A DNA stretch of 37,693 bases, taken from assembly GCA_016194325.1 (NCBI GenBank), contig JACQBS010000123.1, forward strand, positions 1 to 37,693, in the 5' to 3' direction. Under the pieces are notes generated by a model. The model worked only from the letters and a program-made list of their open reading frames with translations, was not told where the DNA came from and did no database searches. The translations under genes and the position numbers were made by a program. This DNA comes from Nitrospinota bacterium (GTDB lineage Bacteria > Nitrospinota > Nitrospinia > UBA9942). Shown one piece after another: positions 16,961 to 26,948 of the stretch. Position 1 is the first letter of the stretch. Every line of letters begins with the position of its first letter.

Positions 16961-16961
16961 T

Positions 16962-17570
16962 TTACAAACTTATTATCCTTATCCCCTTCTTTTCAAGATG
17001 GGATATGCTTTGATAAATCTTTTCCCTGTTTGCAAATGATGCTATCAGGACTGCATCTGGCTTTATTCTTTCTATTGCTGAGGGGGATTCTATCTTTCTG
17101 CCTGCAAATGATTTTCCATGTCTTGAGAAATCACTATCCACCACTCCAATAACTTCATAACCTATTTCCTCAACTGCATTAAAACTTATCTGTGCAAGGT
17201 CGGCAGAACCATAGAAGACAATCCGTCTTACACCCTCATTGTAATACCGTTGTAATCTTGACCTGTATTCATCCTTAGTCTCACGATGAAGGGTTAATGT
17301 TTCATCCATAAATGAGGAAAATAGCTGGTTCAGATAAGCCAGCCCTGACTCTGTAATATGATAGGACATATCCTTTTTATTACTCCCTCTTGTTTTTATA
17401 ATCTTTTTCAAAACAAATTCCTTGAGATATTTATTAACCATTGACGGAGCCAGATGGACATATAATGCAAGCCTGCTCTGGGCAACATTGGAATTTTTCT
17501 CTATATGAAGGAGAAGTATTAATTCCCTTAATTTTGGCGACGGTTTTAAAAATTTTAAGTTGTTAAACAT
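16962..17570 (-). CDS. winged-helix DNA-binding protein fused to a Rossmann domain
   Basis: Of its 202 residues, about 10-80 form a MarR-like winged helix-turn-helix (LRELILLLHIEKNSNVAQSR, then HLAPSMVNKYLKEFVLKKII and YHITESGLAYLN). Residues 112-202 form a Rossmann-like domain (RRIVFYGSADLAQISFNA, VVDSD, PDAVLIASF), like the nucleotide-sensing N-domain of PglD/FlmC-type sugar enzymes. This suggests a regulator that senses a nucleotide or nucleotide-sugar and controls the adjacent surface-glycan or flagellar genes. The Rossmann part resembles the N-terminal domain of the radical SAM gene at the other end of the cluster. The gene lies downstream of fliW. Confidence 0.75.
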   Translation of the reverse strand: MFNNLKFLKPSPKLRELILLLHIEKNSNVAQSRLALYVHLAPSMVNKYLKEFVLKKIIKTRGSNKKDMSYHITESGLAYLNQLFSSFMDETLTLHRETKDEYRSRLQRYYNEGVRRIVFYGSADLAQISFNAVEEIGYEVIGVVDSDFSRHGKSFAGRKIESPSAIERIKPDAVLIASFANREKIYQSISHLEKKGIRIISL

Positions 17571-17622
17571 TTATTCACTCACTGAATGATTATGCTGGTT
17601 AAATAAAAAAACAATCCATATT

Positions 17623-18075
17623 TTACCCTGCTGCCATCTGAACTGAATCGGCATGGGGAATTATCAAATGCCTGGTATTGTATGTATCATCTGCAAGAAC
17701 GAGTTGTCTTGCCAGTCTGCTCTTTAAATTTATAAGAAGCGGTCCCCTTAAATTTGCAGTCATCTTATACAGGTCTTCAGGAATTGTTACAATTACTGCC
17801 GTTACAATCTCATTCAAATTTTCTGCACTGAGGCTGTATAAATCTTCCTTCCTGATTTTCACCTTATAATCGGGCTTAAATAAGATGGGGTCAATAATTA
17901 CAAAACCAACCGTAGGCTCATCAACAGCCTGAAATAATTTGAATGGGGTATCTCTCCCCATATCAAGTATCACATACCTCTTTATGTCAGGAAACCCTAT
18001 TATCCCCTCCGGGACAATTATGATTTCGTTTTTATCAATCTTAATTGTTCCAAATCTTAATGTATTAATTTGCAA
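17623..18075 (-). CDS. fliW: flagellar assembly factor FliW
   Basis: The product matches FliW: TLRFGTIKIDKNEIIIVPEG, then IIGFPDIKRYVILD and FKLFQAVDEPTVGFVIIDP, ending with NLRGPLLINLKSRLARQLV. FliW binds flagellin and CsrA in a partner switch that relieves CsrA repression of flagellin translation. I choose the TTG at 18075 because GGGAGG lies 6-7 bases upstream. A longer GTG start at 18108 would add residues (AKISFVWEAT) that come from a repeat and from the ribosome binding site itself. csrA lies upstream in the same direction, the usual pairing. Confidence 0.9.
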   Translation of the reverse strand: MQINTLRFGTIKIDKNEIIIVPEGIIGFPDIKRYVILDMGRDTPFKLFQAVDEPTVGFVIIDPILFKPDYKVKIRKEDLYSLSAENLNEIVTAVIVTIPEDLYKMTANLRGPLLINLKSRLARQLVLADDTYNTRHLIIPHADSVQMAAG

Positions 18076-18100
18076 AGTTGCCTCCCAAACAAAACTAATT

Positions 18101-18260
18101 TTAGCCACAGACTTTCACAGACTAAAGAACAAAAAAATAAAAACACTGAAATACACAGATAACTTATGATTAACACAGAAAAAAGAATCATAAAAATCAT
18201 AAATACTCAGTGTCCATCTGTGTCAAAAAAGATTAGTTTTTTTCTCTGTGTTCTGGCTAA
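18101..18260. repeat. long imperfect palindrome between csrA and fliW (CACAGA family)
   Basis: The outer arms TTAGCCACAGACTTTCACAG and CTCTGTGTTCTGGCTAA are complementary, with nested ACACAG/CTGTGT repeats between. The right arm reaches into the csrA 3-prime end and encodes its last dozen residues. The left arm touches the longest possible fliW start. Confidence 0.85.
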
Positions 18261-18477
18261 ATATATCTTTTATTTTCTCAAAACTTTCAGAGTTCAGCCT
18301 TGCTGCAAGCCTATTCTCCTCCAATATCTTCGCATATATCTCTTCCCTGTGTATCATAAGCTCAGGCGGCGCCTCAATCCCTACCTTTACCTGCCTTCCT
18401 TTTATCTCCATTATGGTGATTTTTATATCATCACCAATATTTATACCCTCTCCCGACTTCCTTGTCAGAATTAACAT
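18223..18477 (-). CDS. csrA: carbon storage regulator CsrA
   Basis: From ATG 18477 the protein is 84 aa: [20 protein letters not shown], then [20 protein letters not shown] and HREEIYAKI, the complete CsrA fold including the RNA-binding VGIEAP and HREE region. CsrA represses translation by masking ribosome binding sites, here most likely flagellin under FliW control. A longer TTG start at 18501 only adds LHLHLHLL from a repeat. The repeat abuts the ATG (CACTTGCTTATG), leaving no Shine-Dalgarno site. The C-terminal text [11 protein letters not shown] is also repeat-derived, so the protein is longer than the usual 60-75 residues. Confidence 0.93.
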   Translation of the reverse strand: MLILTRKSGEGINIGDDIKITIMEIKGRQVKVGIEAPPELMIHREEIYAKILEENRLAARLNSESFEKIKDIFSQNTEKKTNLF

Positions 18478-18478
18478 A

Positions 18479-18535
18479 AGCAAGTGTAAGTGCAAGTGCA
18501 AGTTAATAGTTATTCACTTTCACTTTCACTTTTTT
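18479..18535. repeat. inverted AAGTGN hexamer repeat between csrA and the four-helix-bundle gene
   Basis: The left arm AAGTGTAAGTGCAAGTGCAA (18482-18501) and the right arm CACTTTCACTTTCACTTTTT (from 18515) pair around a short AT loop. The right arm overlaps the end of the four-helix-bundle gene. Confidence 0.85.
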
Positions 18536-18891
18536 CTTAATATATTTGCTAATCCCATGAGCATTCTGCTAATTTCCAAAATTTCATTTTCTATCTCGGT
18601 ATATTTCTCTATAGACATATACCCTAAATCTTTAGATAACAGGAGTAGATATTTAAGTTCAGCAGCTGATCCTTTCGCTATCCCAACGAATTGCCTATAT
18701 TCTTTGCTTCCAAGCCGACCACTACCTTCCATAAGGTTTGATGGTATAGAATACGCTGCCCTTCTTATTTGAGATATCAGACCATATCTCTCATCGGAAG
18801 GGAATAGTTTAGTTAATTCATACAGTTTTAATGTCAATGAATGTGATTTTTTAAAAACATGGAGGTCTTCAGCGCTTTTTATCCTATCCAT
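18526..18891 (-). CDS. four-helix-bundle protein (S23/23S rRNA intervening-sequence family)
   Basis: The 121-aa product reads LHVFKKSHSLTLKLYELTKL, FPSDERYGLISQIRRAAYSI, PSNLMEGSGR and YRQFVGIAKGSAAELKYLLL. This is the clear pattern of the four-helix-bundle family found in 23S rRNA intervening sequences and related to the Avd accessory protein of diversity-generating retroelements. Its function is unknown; the fold forms homopentamers and is proposed to bind nucleic acid. It has no known role in flagella, yet it sits inside the flagellar operon between flgL and csrA, flanked on both sides by AAGTGN repeats. No ribosome binding site precedes ATG 18891. Confidence 0.92.
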   Translation of the reverse strand: MDRIKSAEDLHVFKKSHSLTLKLYELTKLFPSDERYGLISQIRRAAYSIPSNLMEGSGRLGSKEYRQFVGIAKGSAAELKYLLLLSKDLGYMSIEKYTEIENEILEISRMLMGLANILRKK

Positions 18892-18900
18892 TGTATTTAC

Positions 18901-18930
18901 GCTTACACTTACACTTGCACTTACACTTAT
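18901..18930. repeat. AAGTGN-type hexamer repeat between flgL and the four-helix-bundle gene
   Basis: On the plus strand GCTTACACTTACACTTGCAC is followed by TTACACTTAT. It is the same family as at 18479-18535 and opposite in orientation to that element's left arm. It starts at the flgL stop codon. Confidence 0.8.
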
Positions 18931-20438
18931 CTTATAAAATCCAGCAGACTCGGCTGTATAATCTTTGCAGTTGACTGGAGTGTTGCCTGATACGCTGTCT
19001 GGAGTAGTGCAAGGTCACTGGCAGCCTTTGCTATATCAGCGTCCTCAAGATTAGATTTTTGCTTTGTTGCATCCTCTTTGGTCAACTCCAGAAGACCTTT
19101 CATTTCTTCCAGTCTATTTACCCTGCCGCCCACCTCTCCCCTTATTCCTACCACCTTGTCAATGTTTGTATCAACAAGTCCTACTGTACCAAATATTGCA
19201 TTTGTATTATTATTGTTAAGGGCATCTTTAAGGAGTGTGAGTGTCTTTATAATATTATTCCCGCCTATAATGCCAAGGTCGGCTGCAGATGTTCCAGAAC
19301 CTACCTCCTTTGCATATGCTAATGTTGATGAGCTGTTTGAAAGTATCTGGAGCGACCTTCCAGAAGAGTCTATACTTGCAGTAACATTTAGTCCTGAATT
19401 ATTTATAGCACTAATTACATCAGAGATAGTTGTTGCCGAGCTTAGACTAATTGTCCCTGAGGCGGCACCATTCACAACTGATATTGATGTAAGATTAAGT
19501 CCGCTGCCCCCATTTAAAAGTGATAGTGGAGTTGATGTTGTCAGATTTGGAGAAAGGTTAAGCCCCTCTATGTTATCAGGCCTGCTTGCAAGTATCCCCA
19601 GATTATTTGCCGTGCTGCCGCCGCCAACCTCCTCAATAGTCAGGTTCTGTGTAGCAATACTGTTATCATCCTTTATAATAATGCCATTCCCTGCACTATT
19701 TATAGAAGCCGTAACATTAACACCGCTGGTATTTGATATGGCATTTATCACATCTGAGATAGTAGATAACCCTGAAAGGCTTATAGTTGATGAATTCCCC
19801 CCCCTGTCCGTTATCTTTATAGACCCAAGTGATACACCACTCCCCTTGTTTAATGAGGATAGGAGTGTATTTCCGTTTATATCAGGACCCATATCTGCTG
19901 AGAGCAGAGTAGAACCGTCAAGTGTCACCCCGATACTCTTTCCAGTCTCTATCTCTACCTGAGCCTCTTTTTTATCTCCAAAATAGATTGCACCTGATGT
20001 AAATGGGGCTGTATTTGTCTTCTGCCCTGCAAATATATATTTGCCCCCTATAGATGCATTCCCAAGCAAGGTTACCTGCGATATTAGACTGTCAACCTCT
20101 TTTGCATATGTCTTTCTTGTATCGGCTGTGGCAGGTGCCCCTGCCTGAGATACAGCTATCTCCTTAACCCTTCTCAATAGTTCACTCATACTGTTAAGAG
20201 TAGAATCTGCCATATTGAGTGATGCAATGCCTTCATCAATATTCCTCAAATGCTGGTCACTCGCCGATACCCTTGTCCTGTAGTCCAATATACGAGTTAT
20301 ATCAGCAGGGGCATCAGAGGGCCTGTTGACCTTTTTCCCCGAAGAAAGTTCCTCCTGAGCCTTTAACAGCCCTTCATTATTCGTAAATATATTAAATTGG
20401 GTGTTATTATACATCATCCTGTTTGTTATACGAAACAT
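18927..20438 (-). CDS. flgL: flagellar hook-filament junction protein FlgL (HAP3), extended
   Basis: The start MFRITNRMMYNNTQFNIFTN, then LSSGKKVNRPSDAPADITRI and the C-terminal LALLQTAYQATLQSTAKIIQ identify FlgL, which links the hook (through FlgK) to the filament. The true start is ATG 20438, with GGGGG before it. An upstream frame adds LITHCSLLIASFGG from a repeat and should be ignored. At 503 aa it is much longer than common FlgL (about 300). The extra part (about 190-400) contains two similar units with TISDVINAIS and TISDVISAIN, flagellin hook-IN-like motifs, arranged in tandem. Confidence 0.92.
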   Translation of the reverse strand: MFRITNRMMYNNTQFNIFTNNEGLLKAQEELSSGKKVNRPSDAPADITRILDYRTRVSASDQHLRNIDEGIASLNMADSTLNSMSELLRRVKEIAVSQAGAPATADTRKTYAKEVDSLISQVTLLGNASIGGKYIFAGQKTNTAPFTSGAIYFGDKKEAQVEIETGKSIGVTLDGSTLLSADMGPDINGNTLLSSLNKGSGVSLGSIKITDRGGNSSTISLSGLSTISDVINAISNTSGVNVTASINSAGNGIIIKDDNSIATQNLTIEEVGGGSTANNLGILASRPDNIEGLNLSPNLTTSTPLSLLNGGSGLNLTSISVVNGAASGTISLSSATTISDVISAINNSGLNVTASIDSSGRSLQILSNSSSTLAYAKEVGSGTSAADLGIIGGNNIIKTLTLLKDALNNNNTNAIFGTVGLVDTNIDKVVGIRGEVGGRVNRLEEMKGLLELTKEDATKQKSNLEDADIAKAASDLALLQTAYQATLQSTAKIIQPSLLDFIR

Positions 20439-20450
20439 AAAACCCCCAAA

Positions 20451-20539
20451 AGAAGCAATGAGCAACGAGCAATGAGTAATGAGCAATGTGCAATGAGCTT
20501 TTTTTACTCATTGCTTTGCACTCATTGCTCATTGCTTCT
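20451..20539. repeat. inverted GCAATGA heptamer repeat between flgK and flgL
   Basis: The left arm GAAGCAATGAGCAACGAGCA and onward (20452-20496) pairs with the right arm TTTGCACTCATTGCTCATTG plus CTTC (from 20515), separated by GAGCTTTTTTTACTC. It is a long, nearly perfect hairpin. Confidence 0.9.
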
Positions 20540-22228
20540 TCATCTTACTGTATTTAACAATGTTGTAAGCAATTCATCCACCGTTCCTATGAGCTTTGCT
20601 GCAGCACCATAAGCATGCTGATATTTTATAAGATTTGTCATCTCTTCATCAAGAGCCACACCTGATACAGTCTCTCTTCTGTTTTCCAGTTGAAGCTTTA
20701 CCGCCTCTCTCTGTTTTACAGTATCCTTTGCAGTGGCTGTATCAATTCCAACAGTCCCGACTACGGCATTGTAATAATCATCAAATGTATATGTCCCGGA
20801 TGCTGCACCCGAAACCCCGCCCATGGTAAGGCTGCCCTGCAGCCTTCCTATTGATATGGCATTATCTCCATCACCTGCCGCCTCACTCTTTGCTGCAGCC
20901 ACCTTTTTAGTATTCCCTTCCACAGTTGAATTTAATGACATGACACTTGAGGAATTTTCAGAGGCACTTATTATAAACTTATCCCCGCCGGATGCAGAAC
21001 CGGAGATAGAAACTGTAATACCCTTCTGCTGGAAGAATGTGATAGAACTTCCTGATGAGAATGTATAAGTGCCTGATGATGCGGACTGGGTTGTATTATA
21101 GATTGTATATTGGGCAGATGATGCAAACCTGACCTCATAATTATCTGTGGCTACAACCTGCGGGTTACTTACACTGCCTGAACTTATTGTGGCACTCCCT
21201 GTATTTGAGGCACCTGTCTTTGTTGTGACAGAGAGGCTGTTAAAGAAATTCATACCTGTTGATTTATCAAGCCCGTATCCTGTCACATGCTTCTTGTTCA
21301 CCTCTTTTACTATTGTAGATGACAGGATATCCACCTTCTTTAAATATTGCTGGACATTGCTGTCCCTCGTCTCAATCAGGCCTGCCAAATTCCCGCCTGT
21401 CAGGTCGCTTGTAATGTCTGTAAGTGTCCCGTCAACATTCTTCCATTTCACATCATGGAGTGCAGCATTTTCCCCGTTTGTTACTGCCTGCAGCTGAAAG
21501 GCATACTGTCCTGTTACGAGAGGCCTCCCCTTTGCTGTGTAAACAACCACCTGTTTATTTGATTCCTCATAATAATTAATATCAATTTTTTCAGCCAGTT
21601 TTTTTATTGTAAGCTCCCTCTTGTCCCTCAAGTCATTGGCATTTTCGCCTGTCACCTCTGCCTCATGAATTACCTTATTCAGCTCGGCTATCTGGCTTGT
21701 ATATTGATTAACCTCATCAACTGAGGATACGATTTTTTTATCAATATCATCCCTGATCCTCTTTAAATCGGTTGAAAGTTTATTGAATGTATCAGAGAGA
21801 AGTTTCCCCTTTCCAATAACAGCCTGTCTCTCCGTCTCCCCTGCTGGATTTAAAGACAGGTTCTGCCATGCCGACCAGAATTCAGATAGATTCTTATTTA
21901 GTCCCCCGCCTGTCGTCTCATTAAATATCACCTCTGCACGGCTGAGAGATTCCTCTTTCACATTCCATTTCCCTAACATATTTGTTTCAGAGATAATCTG
22001 GGAGCCAAGGAAATTGTCGTATGCCCTCTTTATCTCCGTTATCCTCACTCCCGTCCCTATCTGACCCGGTGTTGTGGAGATTGGAGGGGCTGCATCAATT
22101 ATTGCCTGCTGGCGGGTATACCCTTCTGTATTGACATTGGCAATATTATGGCCTGTAACCTCCACGGCAGTCTGCTGGGAGAGGAGTGCCCATCTGGCTA
22201 TATTTAAGACTCCATAAATGTTTGTCAT
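20540..22228 (-). CDS. flgK: flagellar hook-associated protein FlgK (HAP1)
   Basis: The 562-aa protein starts MTNIYGVLNIARWALLSQQT, then HNIANVNTEGYTRQQ, the conserved rod/hook N-terminus. The C-terminus has VALDEEMTNLIKYQHAYGAA and KLIGTVDELL, the matching coiled-coil end. These two helices polymerise FlgK at the hook tip. The middle carries a D2-like Ser/Thr/Gly-rich insert (TTQSASSGTYTFSSGSSITF). Length is normal for FlgK. It follows flgN by six bases. Confidence 0.95.
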   Translation of the reverse strand: MTNIYGVLNIARWALLSQQTAVEVTGHNIANVNTEGYTRQQAIIDAAPPISTTPGQIGTGVRITEIKRAYDNFLGSQIISETNMLGKWNVKEESLSRAEVIFNETTGGGLNKNLSEFWSAWQNLSLNPAGETERQAVIGKGKLLSDTFNKLSTDLKRIRDDIDKKIVSSVDEVNQYTSQIAELNKVIHEAEVTGENANDLRDKRELTIKKLAEKIDINYYEESNKQVVVYTAKGRPLVTGQYAFQLQAVTNGENAALHDVKWKNVDGTLTDITSDLTGGNLAGLIETRDSNVQQYLKKVDILSSTIVKEVNKKHVTGYGLDKSTGMNFFNSLSVTTKTGASNTGSATISSGSVSNPQVVATDNYEVRFASSAQYTIYNTTQSASSGTYTFSSGSSITFFQQKGITVSISGSASGGDKFIISASENSSSVMSLNSTVEGNTKKVAAAKSEAAGDGDNAISIGRLQGSLTMGGVSGAASGTYTFDDYYNAVVGTVGIDTATAKDTVKQREAVKLQLENRRETVSGVALDEEMTNLIKYQHAYGAAAKLIGTVDELLTTLLNTVR

Positions 22229-22234
22229 AAAATA

Positions 22235-22735
22235 TCAACCCGTAACTTTCACCATCCTACCCCTCTGCACCTGGCTATGAACAACACCAGATGAGAGGTA
22301 GATAGGACGGGGGTTTGCCATGTCATTTAAAAATTTGAAAGATTCCTTAAGGGTATCCATTGAGAGCTCTATAAAATTTTTGTTCTCCCTGTTCACATCC
22401 CTTATAGTCTGAGTCAGCGACAGGAGTTTAGACCGATAATTTTTAAATATAGATGAATATGGCTCTACAGTTGAATCCGATATATATGAAAGGGTTATAT
22501 CCTTTGACTCGGCTTCAAAAAAACCTGCAAGTCTGCTGCTTAGGGACATTCTTGAATCCTCAAGCATCTTTAGTTTGAGTATCATTGTCTCCTTCTGCTT
22601 TATGCAGTCATGCAGTTCATTCAGTGAGTTTTCTATTATAAATCGCTTCTCCCTCTGGAGAATGTCAACCAGCACTGAATAACCTTCTACAATCTCTTTT
22701 AATACCTCTGACAGATTATCAAGTAATGTATTCAT
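22235..22735 (-). CDS. flgN: flagellar export chaperone FlgN
   Basis: The 166-aa all-helical protein reads MNTLLDNLSEVLKEIVEGYS, then LVDILQREKRFIIENSLNEL and CIKQKETMILKLKMLE. FlgN is the cytoplasmic chaperone for FlgK and FlgL, whose genes follow directly. The frame can be extended to a TTG at 22783, but that adds a basic stretch (RSSLKGSLKNADK) and has no ribosome binding site. ATG 22735 fits the family start and sits just after a GCCGATAA box. Evidence is helical pattern plus position rather than invariant residues. Confidence 0.8.
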   Translation of the reverse strand: MNTLLDNLSEVLKEIVEGYSVLVDILQREKRFIIENSLNELHDCIKQKETMILKLKMLEDSRMSLSSRLAGFFEAESKDITLSYISDSTVEPYSSIFKNYRSKLLSLTQTIRDVNRENKNFIELSMDTLKESFKFLNDMANPRPIYLSSGVVHSQVQRGRMVKVTG

Positions 22736-22742
22736 AAGAATT

Positions 22743-22770
22743 TTATCGGCATTTTTAAGAGAACCCTTTA
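22743..22770 (-). promoter_or_regulatory. candidate sigma-28 (FliA) promoter before flgN-flgK-flgL
   Basis: On the minus strand TAAAGGGT, 12 bases, then GCCGATAA: the -10 box matches the FliA consensus exactly, the -35 has TAAA, and the spacer is one base longer than ideal. Transcription would start at about the flgN ATG (22735), giving a nearly leaderless mRNA. flgN, flgK and flgL are late genes, so a class 3 promoter here would make sense. Confidence 0.35.
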
Positions 22771-22798
22771 AGCTTGACCTCAAAGTTTTAGGTTTTTA

Positions 22799-23088
22799 CT
22801 AATCCCTAACCCCTGCTTTTTTAAGCTGTTTAAATAGCATATCTGATATCCCGCTCTCTCTTTTGTCAGCCATGCTTTTTGCAACCTCCTGATCTATCAT
22901 TGACCTGTAAATTTCTTCACCATTTTTACCGTCTATGAAACCACTTTTGGGAACTGTATCTCTCATTGTCTTTAATACATAATATAAAAATACAGACTCA
23001 AAATCGGCAGTAAGCTTTTTTAGTTTTTTCTCATCAGCATTTAAAAACTGACTATTAATGCCTGATGTCTGGTTGGTCGCATTTATCT

Positions 23089-23092
<4 letters not shown>
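22799..23092 (-). CDS. flgJ: rod-binding protein FlgJ (N-terminal domain only)
   Basis: The 97-aa product reads LTADFESVFLYYVLKTMRDT, then FIDGKNGEEIYRSMIDQEVA and SGISDMLFKQLKKAG, matching the rod-binding domain of FlgJ. The C-terminal muramidase domain of enterobacterial FlgJ is absent, as in many other phyla, so a separate enzyme must open the peptidoglycan. The start is GTG 23092, overlapping the flgI stop (GTGA). Confidence 0.9.
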
Positions 23093-24216
<1,124 letters not shown>

Positions 24217-24248
24217 TTGCTCCTCACTCTTAACTCATAACTCTTAAC

Positions 24249-24947
<699 letters not shown>

Positions 24948-24955
24948 AGTTCCTC

Positions 24956-26053
24956 CTAAAACTCCACCCTTACAGTGTTAGAATCTATTATCTTTGCATT
25001 AATTACCTTATTTGAAGATACATTCAATACCTTTACCAGTTCCCCTTTTCCCCCCTTATCCCTTACAACCCCCTTTACAGCAACTCTAAGCATATTGGAC
25101 TCAGCCACAATATTTACCACATCACCCTGATTTACAAGGATCATTGTCTCAGCAGAGCCTATTCTAATAACCTCACCCTTTGCTATATCAACCTTTGCCT
25201 GTTTGCCAACAATATCCCTTGGGTCAGTTACTATCTGAGATAAATCCCTGCTTATCTCCCTCTCCTCTATCTGTATAGAGGTTTCAGAAACTGGCTCTCC
25301 TTTTTTTATGTGATTTGCTGCAACAGCTACAGGCAGCACAACTTTTAAATCAGCAGCTATATTTAAACCTTTAAGGAACTTTCCATCTGTCTTAAAGATA
25401 ATATTAAAAAATTTACGCCCTGAAGAAGTGAGTGAACTGCCGGCATTAATTTCATAACCAAAGTCAGGAGAAGGCAGAATAATCTTTCCGCTATAGTTTA
25501 TATTATCAACTACTATCCTCCCTTTGGTTATATCCTTTCTACTTTCAACAAAATCCTCTATAGCACTCCTTAACTGCTGAGGTGTAAATTCAAAATATTT
25601 TCTTGATATATTAATCCTCTGGGGGGAGTTCAGTTTTATATCTTCTAAAGCAATTCTGTCCCTTTTTATACTGAGTTTTAGCTGCTCATCTGTTATTGCC
25701 TGCGATTCCCCCGGCAACGGCGAATATCCTATTGCAACATTTTTGAGCTTATTGACAAAATCTGCATCTTCTCCGTTTATCTCCGCAATATCTTTGAGAT
25801 ACATCACCTCTCCGGCAACAGAAGGCGAATCTATAATATTGACTGTAGCCTTATGATTATTGCTGTTCTTAATTTCTCCTCTAATTGGAAGTATCCGTGG
25901 AGATGGAGAATCATAGGCATAGGAAATACTGACAGAATACAGAAGACAGAGAACATAGGACAGAGAACAGAGGACAGAGGACAGAAAATAAAAGTCTGCC
26001 TTCTGCCTTCTGTCTTCTGTCTTCTGCCTCTTGACTCTTAACTCATAACTCAT
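24956..26053 (-). CDS. flgA: flagellar P-ring assembly chaperone FlgA
   Basis: The C-terminal SAF-type domain is clear: VAANHIKKGEPVSETSIQIE, then DLSQIVTDPRDIVGKQAKVD, IAKGEVIRI and NQGDVVNIVAESNMLRVAVK. FlgA is a periplasmic chaperone for P-ring formation. At 365 aa it is longer than E. coli FlgA, with an N-terminal extension of beta-rich repeats. The first 48 residues are repeat-derived: a charged ELRVKRQKTEDRRQK, then FYFLSSVLCSLSYVLCLLYS and a likely cleavage near SYA-YDS. AAAGGAG lies nine bases before ATG 26053, so this start is well supported. Confidence 0.92.
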   Translation of the reverse strand: MSYELRVKRQKTEDRRQKADFYFLSSVLCSLSYVLCLLYSVSISYAYDSPSPRILPIRGEIKNSNNHKATVNIIDSPSVAGEVMYLKDIAEINGEDADFVNKLKNVAIGYSPLPGESQAITDEQLKLSIKRDRIALEDIKLNSPQRINISRKYFEFTPQQLRSAIEDFVESRKDITKGRIVVDNINYSGKIILPSPDFGYEINAGSSLTSSGRKFFNIIFKTDGKFLKGLNIAADLKVVLPVAVAANHIKKGEPVSETSIQIEEREISRDLSQIVTDPRDIVGKQAKVDIAKGEVIRIGSAETMILVNQGDVVNIVAESNMLRVAVKGVVRDKGGKGELVKVLNVSSNKVINAKIIDSNTVRVEF

Positions 26054-26060
26054 AACTCAC
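25931..26060. repeat. inverted heptamer repeat encoding the FlgA signal peptide
   Basis: The left arm holds ACAGAAGACAGAG/ACAGAGGACAG units (25931-25988). The right arm holds CTTCTGCCTTCTGTCTTCTG units (from 25994), then GACTCTTAACTCATAACTCA. The loop is AAAATAAAAGT. Copies are more diverged than in flgH and flgI. Confidence 0.9.
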
Positions 26061-26067
26061 AACTCCT

Positions 26068-26856
26068 TTACCGTTTTGTATTATTAGCTGTCTGAAGCAT
26101 CTCATCTGCTGTCTGAATCGCCTTTGAATTTACCTCATATGCCCTCTGTGCGAGTATCATATTTGTCAGTTCCTCTACAACACTGACATTGGATATCTCA
26201 AGAAATCCCTGCTGAACTGTGCCCAATTCATTTGTCCCGGGGCTTCCTGTCCTCGGTGTTCCTGACGCATCAGTCTGCATTAAGAGATTATTACCAAGGG
26301 CTGCCAATCCTGCTGGATTTAGAAAATTTGCCATTGTAATAGTCCCGGCAACAGTTGGTGTAACTGTCCCTGGGCGAAGGACAGAAACCCGCCCTTGCTG
26401 ATCGATAGAGATGCTTATCGCATCACTTGGAATAATGACGGTAGGTGTCATTGGATAACCATCAGATGTAACCATACGGCCCGTGTTATCTAATTTGAAT
26501 GCACCTGCCCTTGTATAAGCTGTAGTCCCATCAGGCCTCAACACCTGAAAGAATCCCTTCCCCTGAATTGCAAGGTCAAGCTGATTCTGAGTCTGCTGTA
26601 AATCACCCTCTATAAATATCTTTGAAACTGCTGCCGGCTTGGTACCAAGTCCCAATTGTATACCAGTAGGAACCTGGTCTCCTGTCTGAGATGTAGTGCC
26701 GGGAAGCCTCAGTGTCTGGTATAAGAGGTCCTGAAAATCAGGCCTGCTCCTTTTAAATCCGGTTGTATTCACATTTGCCAGATTGTTAGAAATAACATCT
26801 ATATTCAACTGCTGTGCCTGCATCCCTGTTCCTGCCGTATACATCGCTCTAATCAT
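26068..26856 (-). CDS. flgG: flagellar distal rod protein FlgG
   Basis: The start [20 protein letters not shown], then [18 protein letters not shown] and the core [20 protein letters not shown] plus [20 protein letters not shown] identify FlgG. The C-terminus has [20 protein letters not shown], then [17 protein letters not shown]. The 262 aa match the standard length. It follows flgF after a 92-bp gap that holds a palindrome. Confidence 0.96.
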   Translation of the reverse strand: MIRAMYTAGTGMQAQQLNIDVISNNLANVNTTGFKRSRPDFQDLLYQTLRLPGTTSQTGDQVPTGIQLGLGTKPAAVSKIFIEGDLQQTQNQLDLAIQGKGFFQVLRPDGTTAYTRAGAFKLDNTGRMVTSDGYPMTPTVIIPSDAISISIDQQGRVSVLRPGTVTPTVAGTITMANFLNPAGLAALGNNLLMQTDASGTPRTGSPGTNELGTVQQGFLEISNVSVVEELTNMILAQRAYEVNSKAIQTADEMLQTANNTKR

Positions 26857-26875
26857 AAAAACCCTCCCTTTTAAA

Positions 26876-26944
26876 AGTAGGAAGTAGGAAGTAGGAAGTA
26901 GGAACTAAATATTCTTATACACTTCTTACTTCTTACTTCCTACT
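26876..26944. repeat. inverted AAGTAGG heptamer repeat between flgF and flgG
   Basis: The left arm holds four copies of AAGTAGG (26876-26904). The right arm ACTTCTTACTTCTTACTTCC (from 26921) is its complement. The hairpin is followed by TATTTTT on the plus strand. Confidence 0.9.
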
Positions 26945-26948
26945 ATTT

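Noticed and set aside
18166..18772. Plus-strand ORFs across csrA and the four-helix gene
   Set aside because: They are antisense to clearly recognised proteins and run through repeat DNA.
19078..19962. A 294-codon plus-strand ORF opposite flgL
   Set aside because: It lies fully antisense to a well-identified flagellar gene. Its length follows from the codon bias of FlgL's Ser/Thr/Ile-rich sequence, and its translation shows no family motif.
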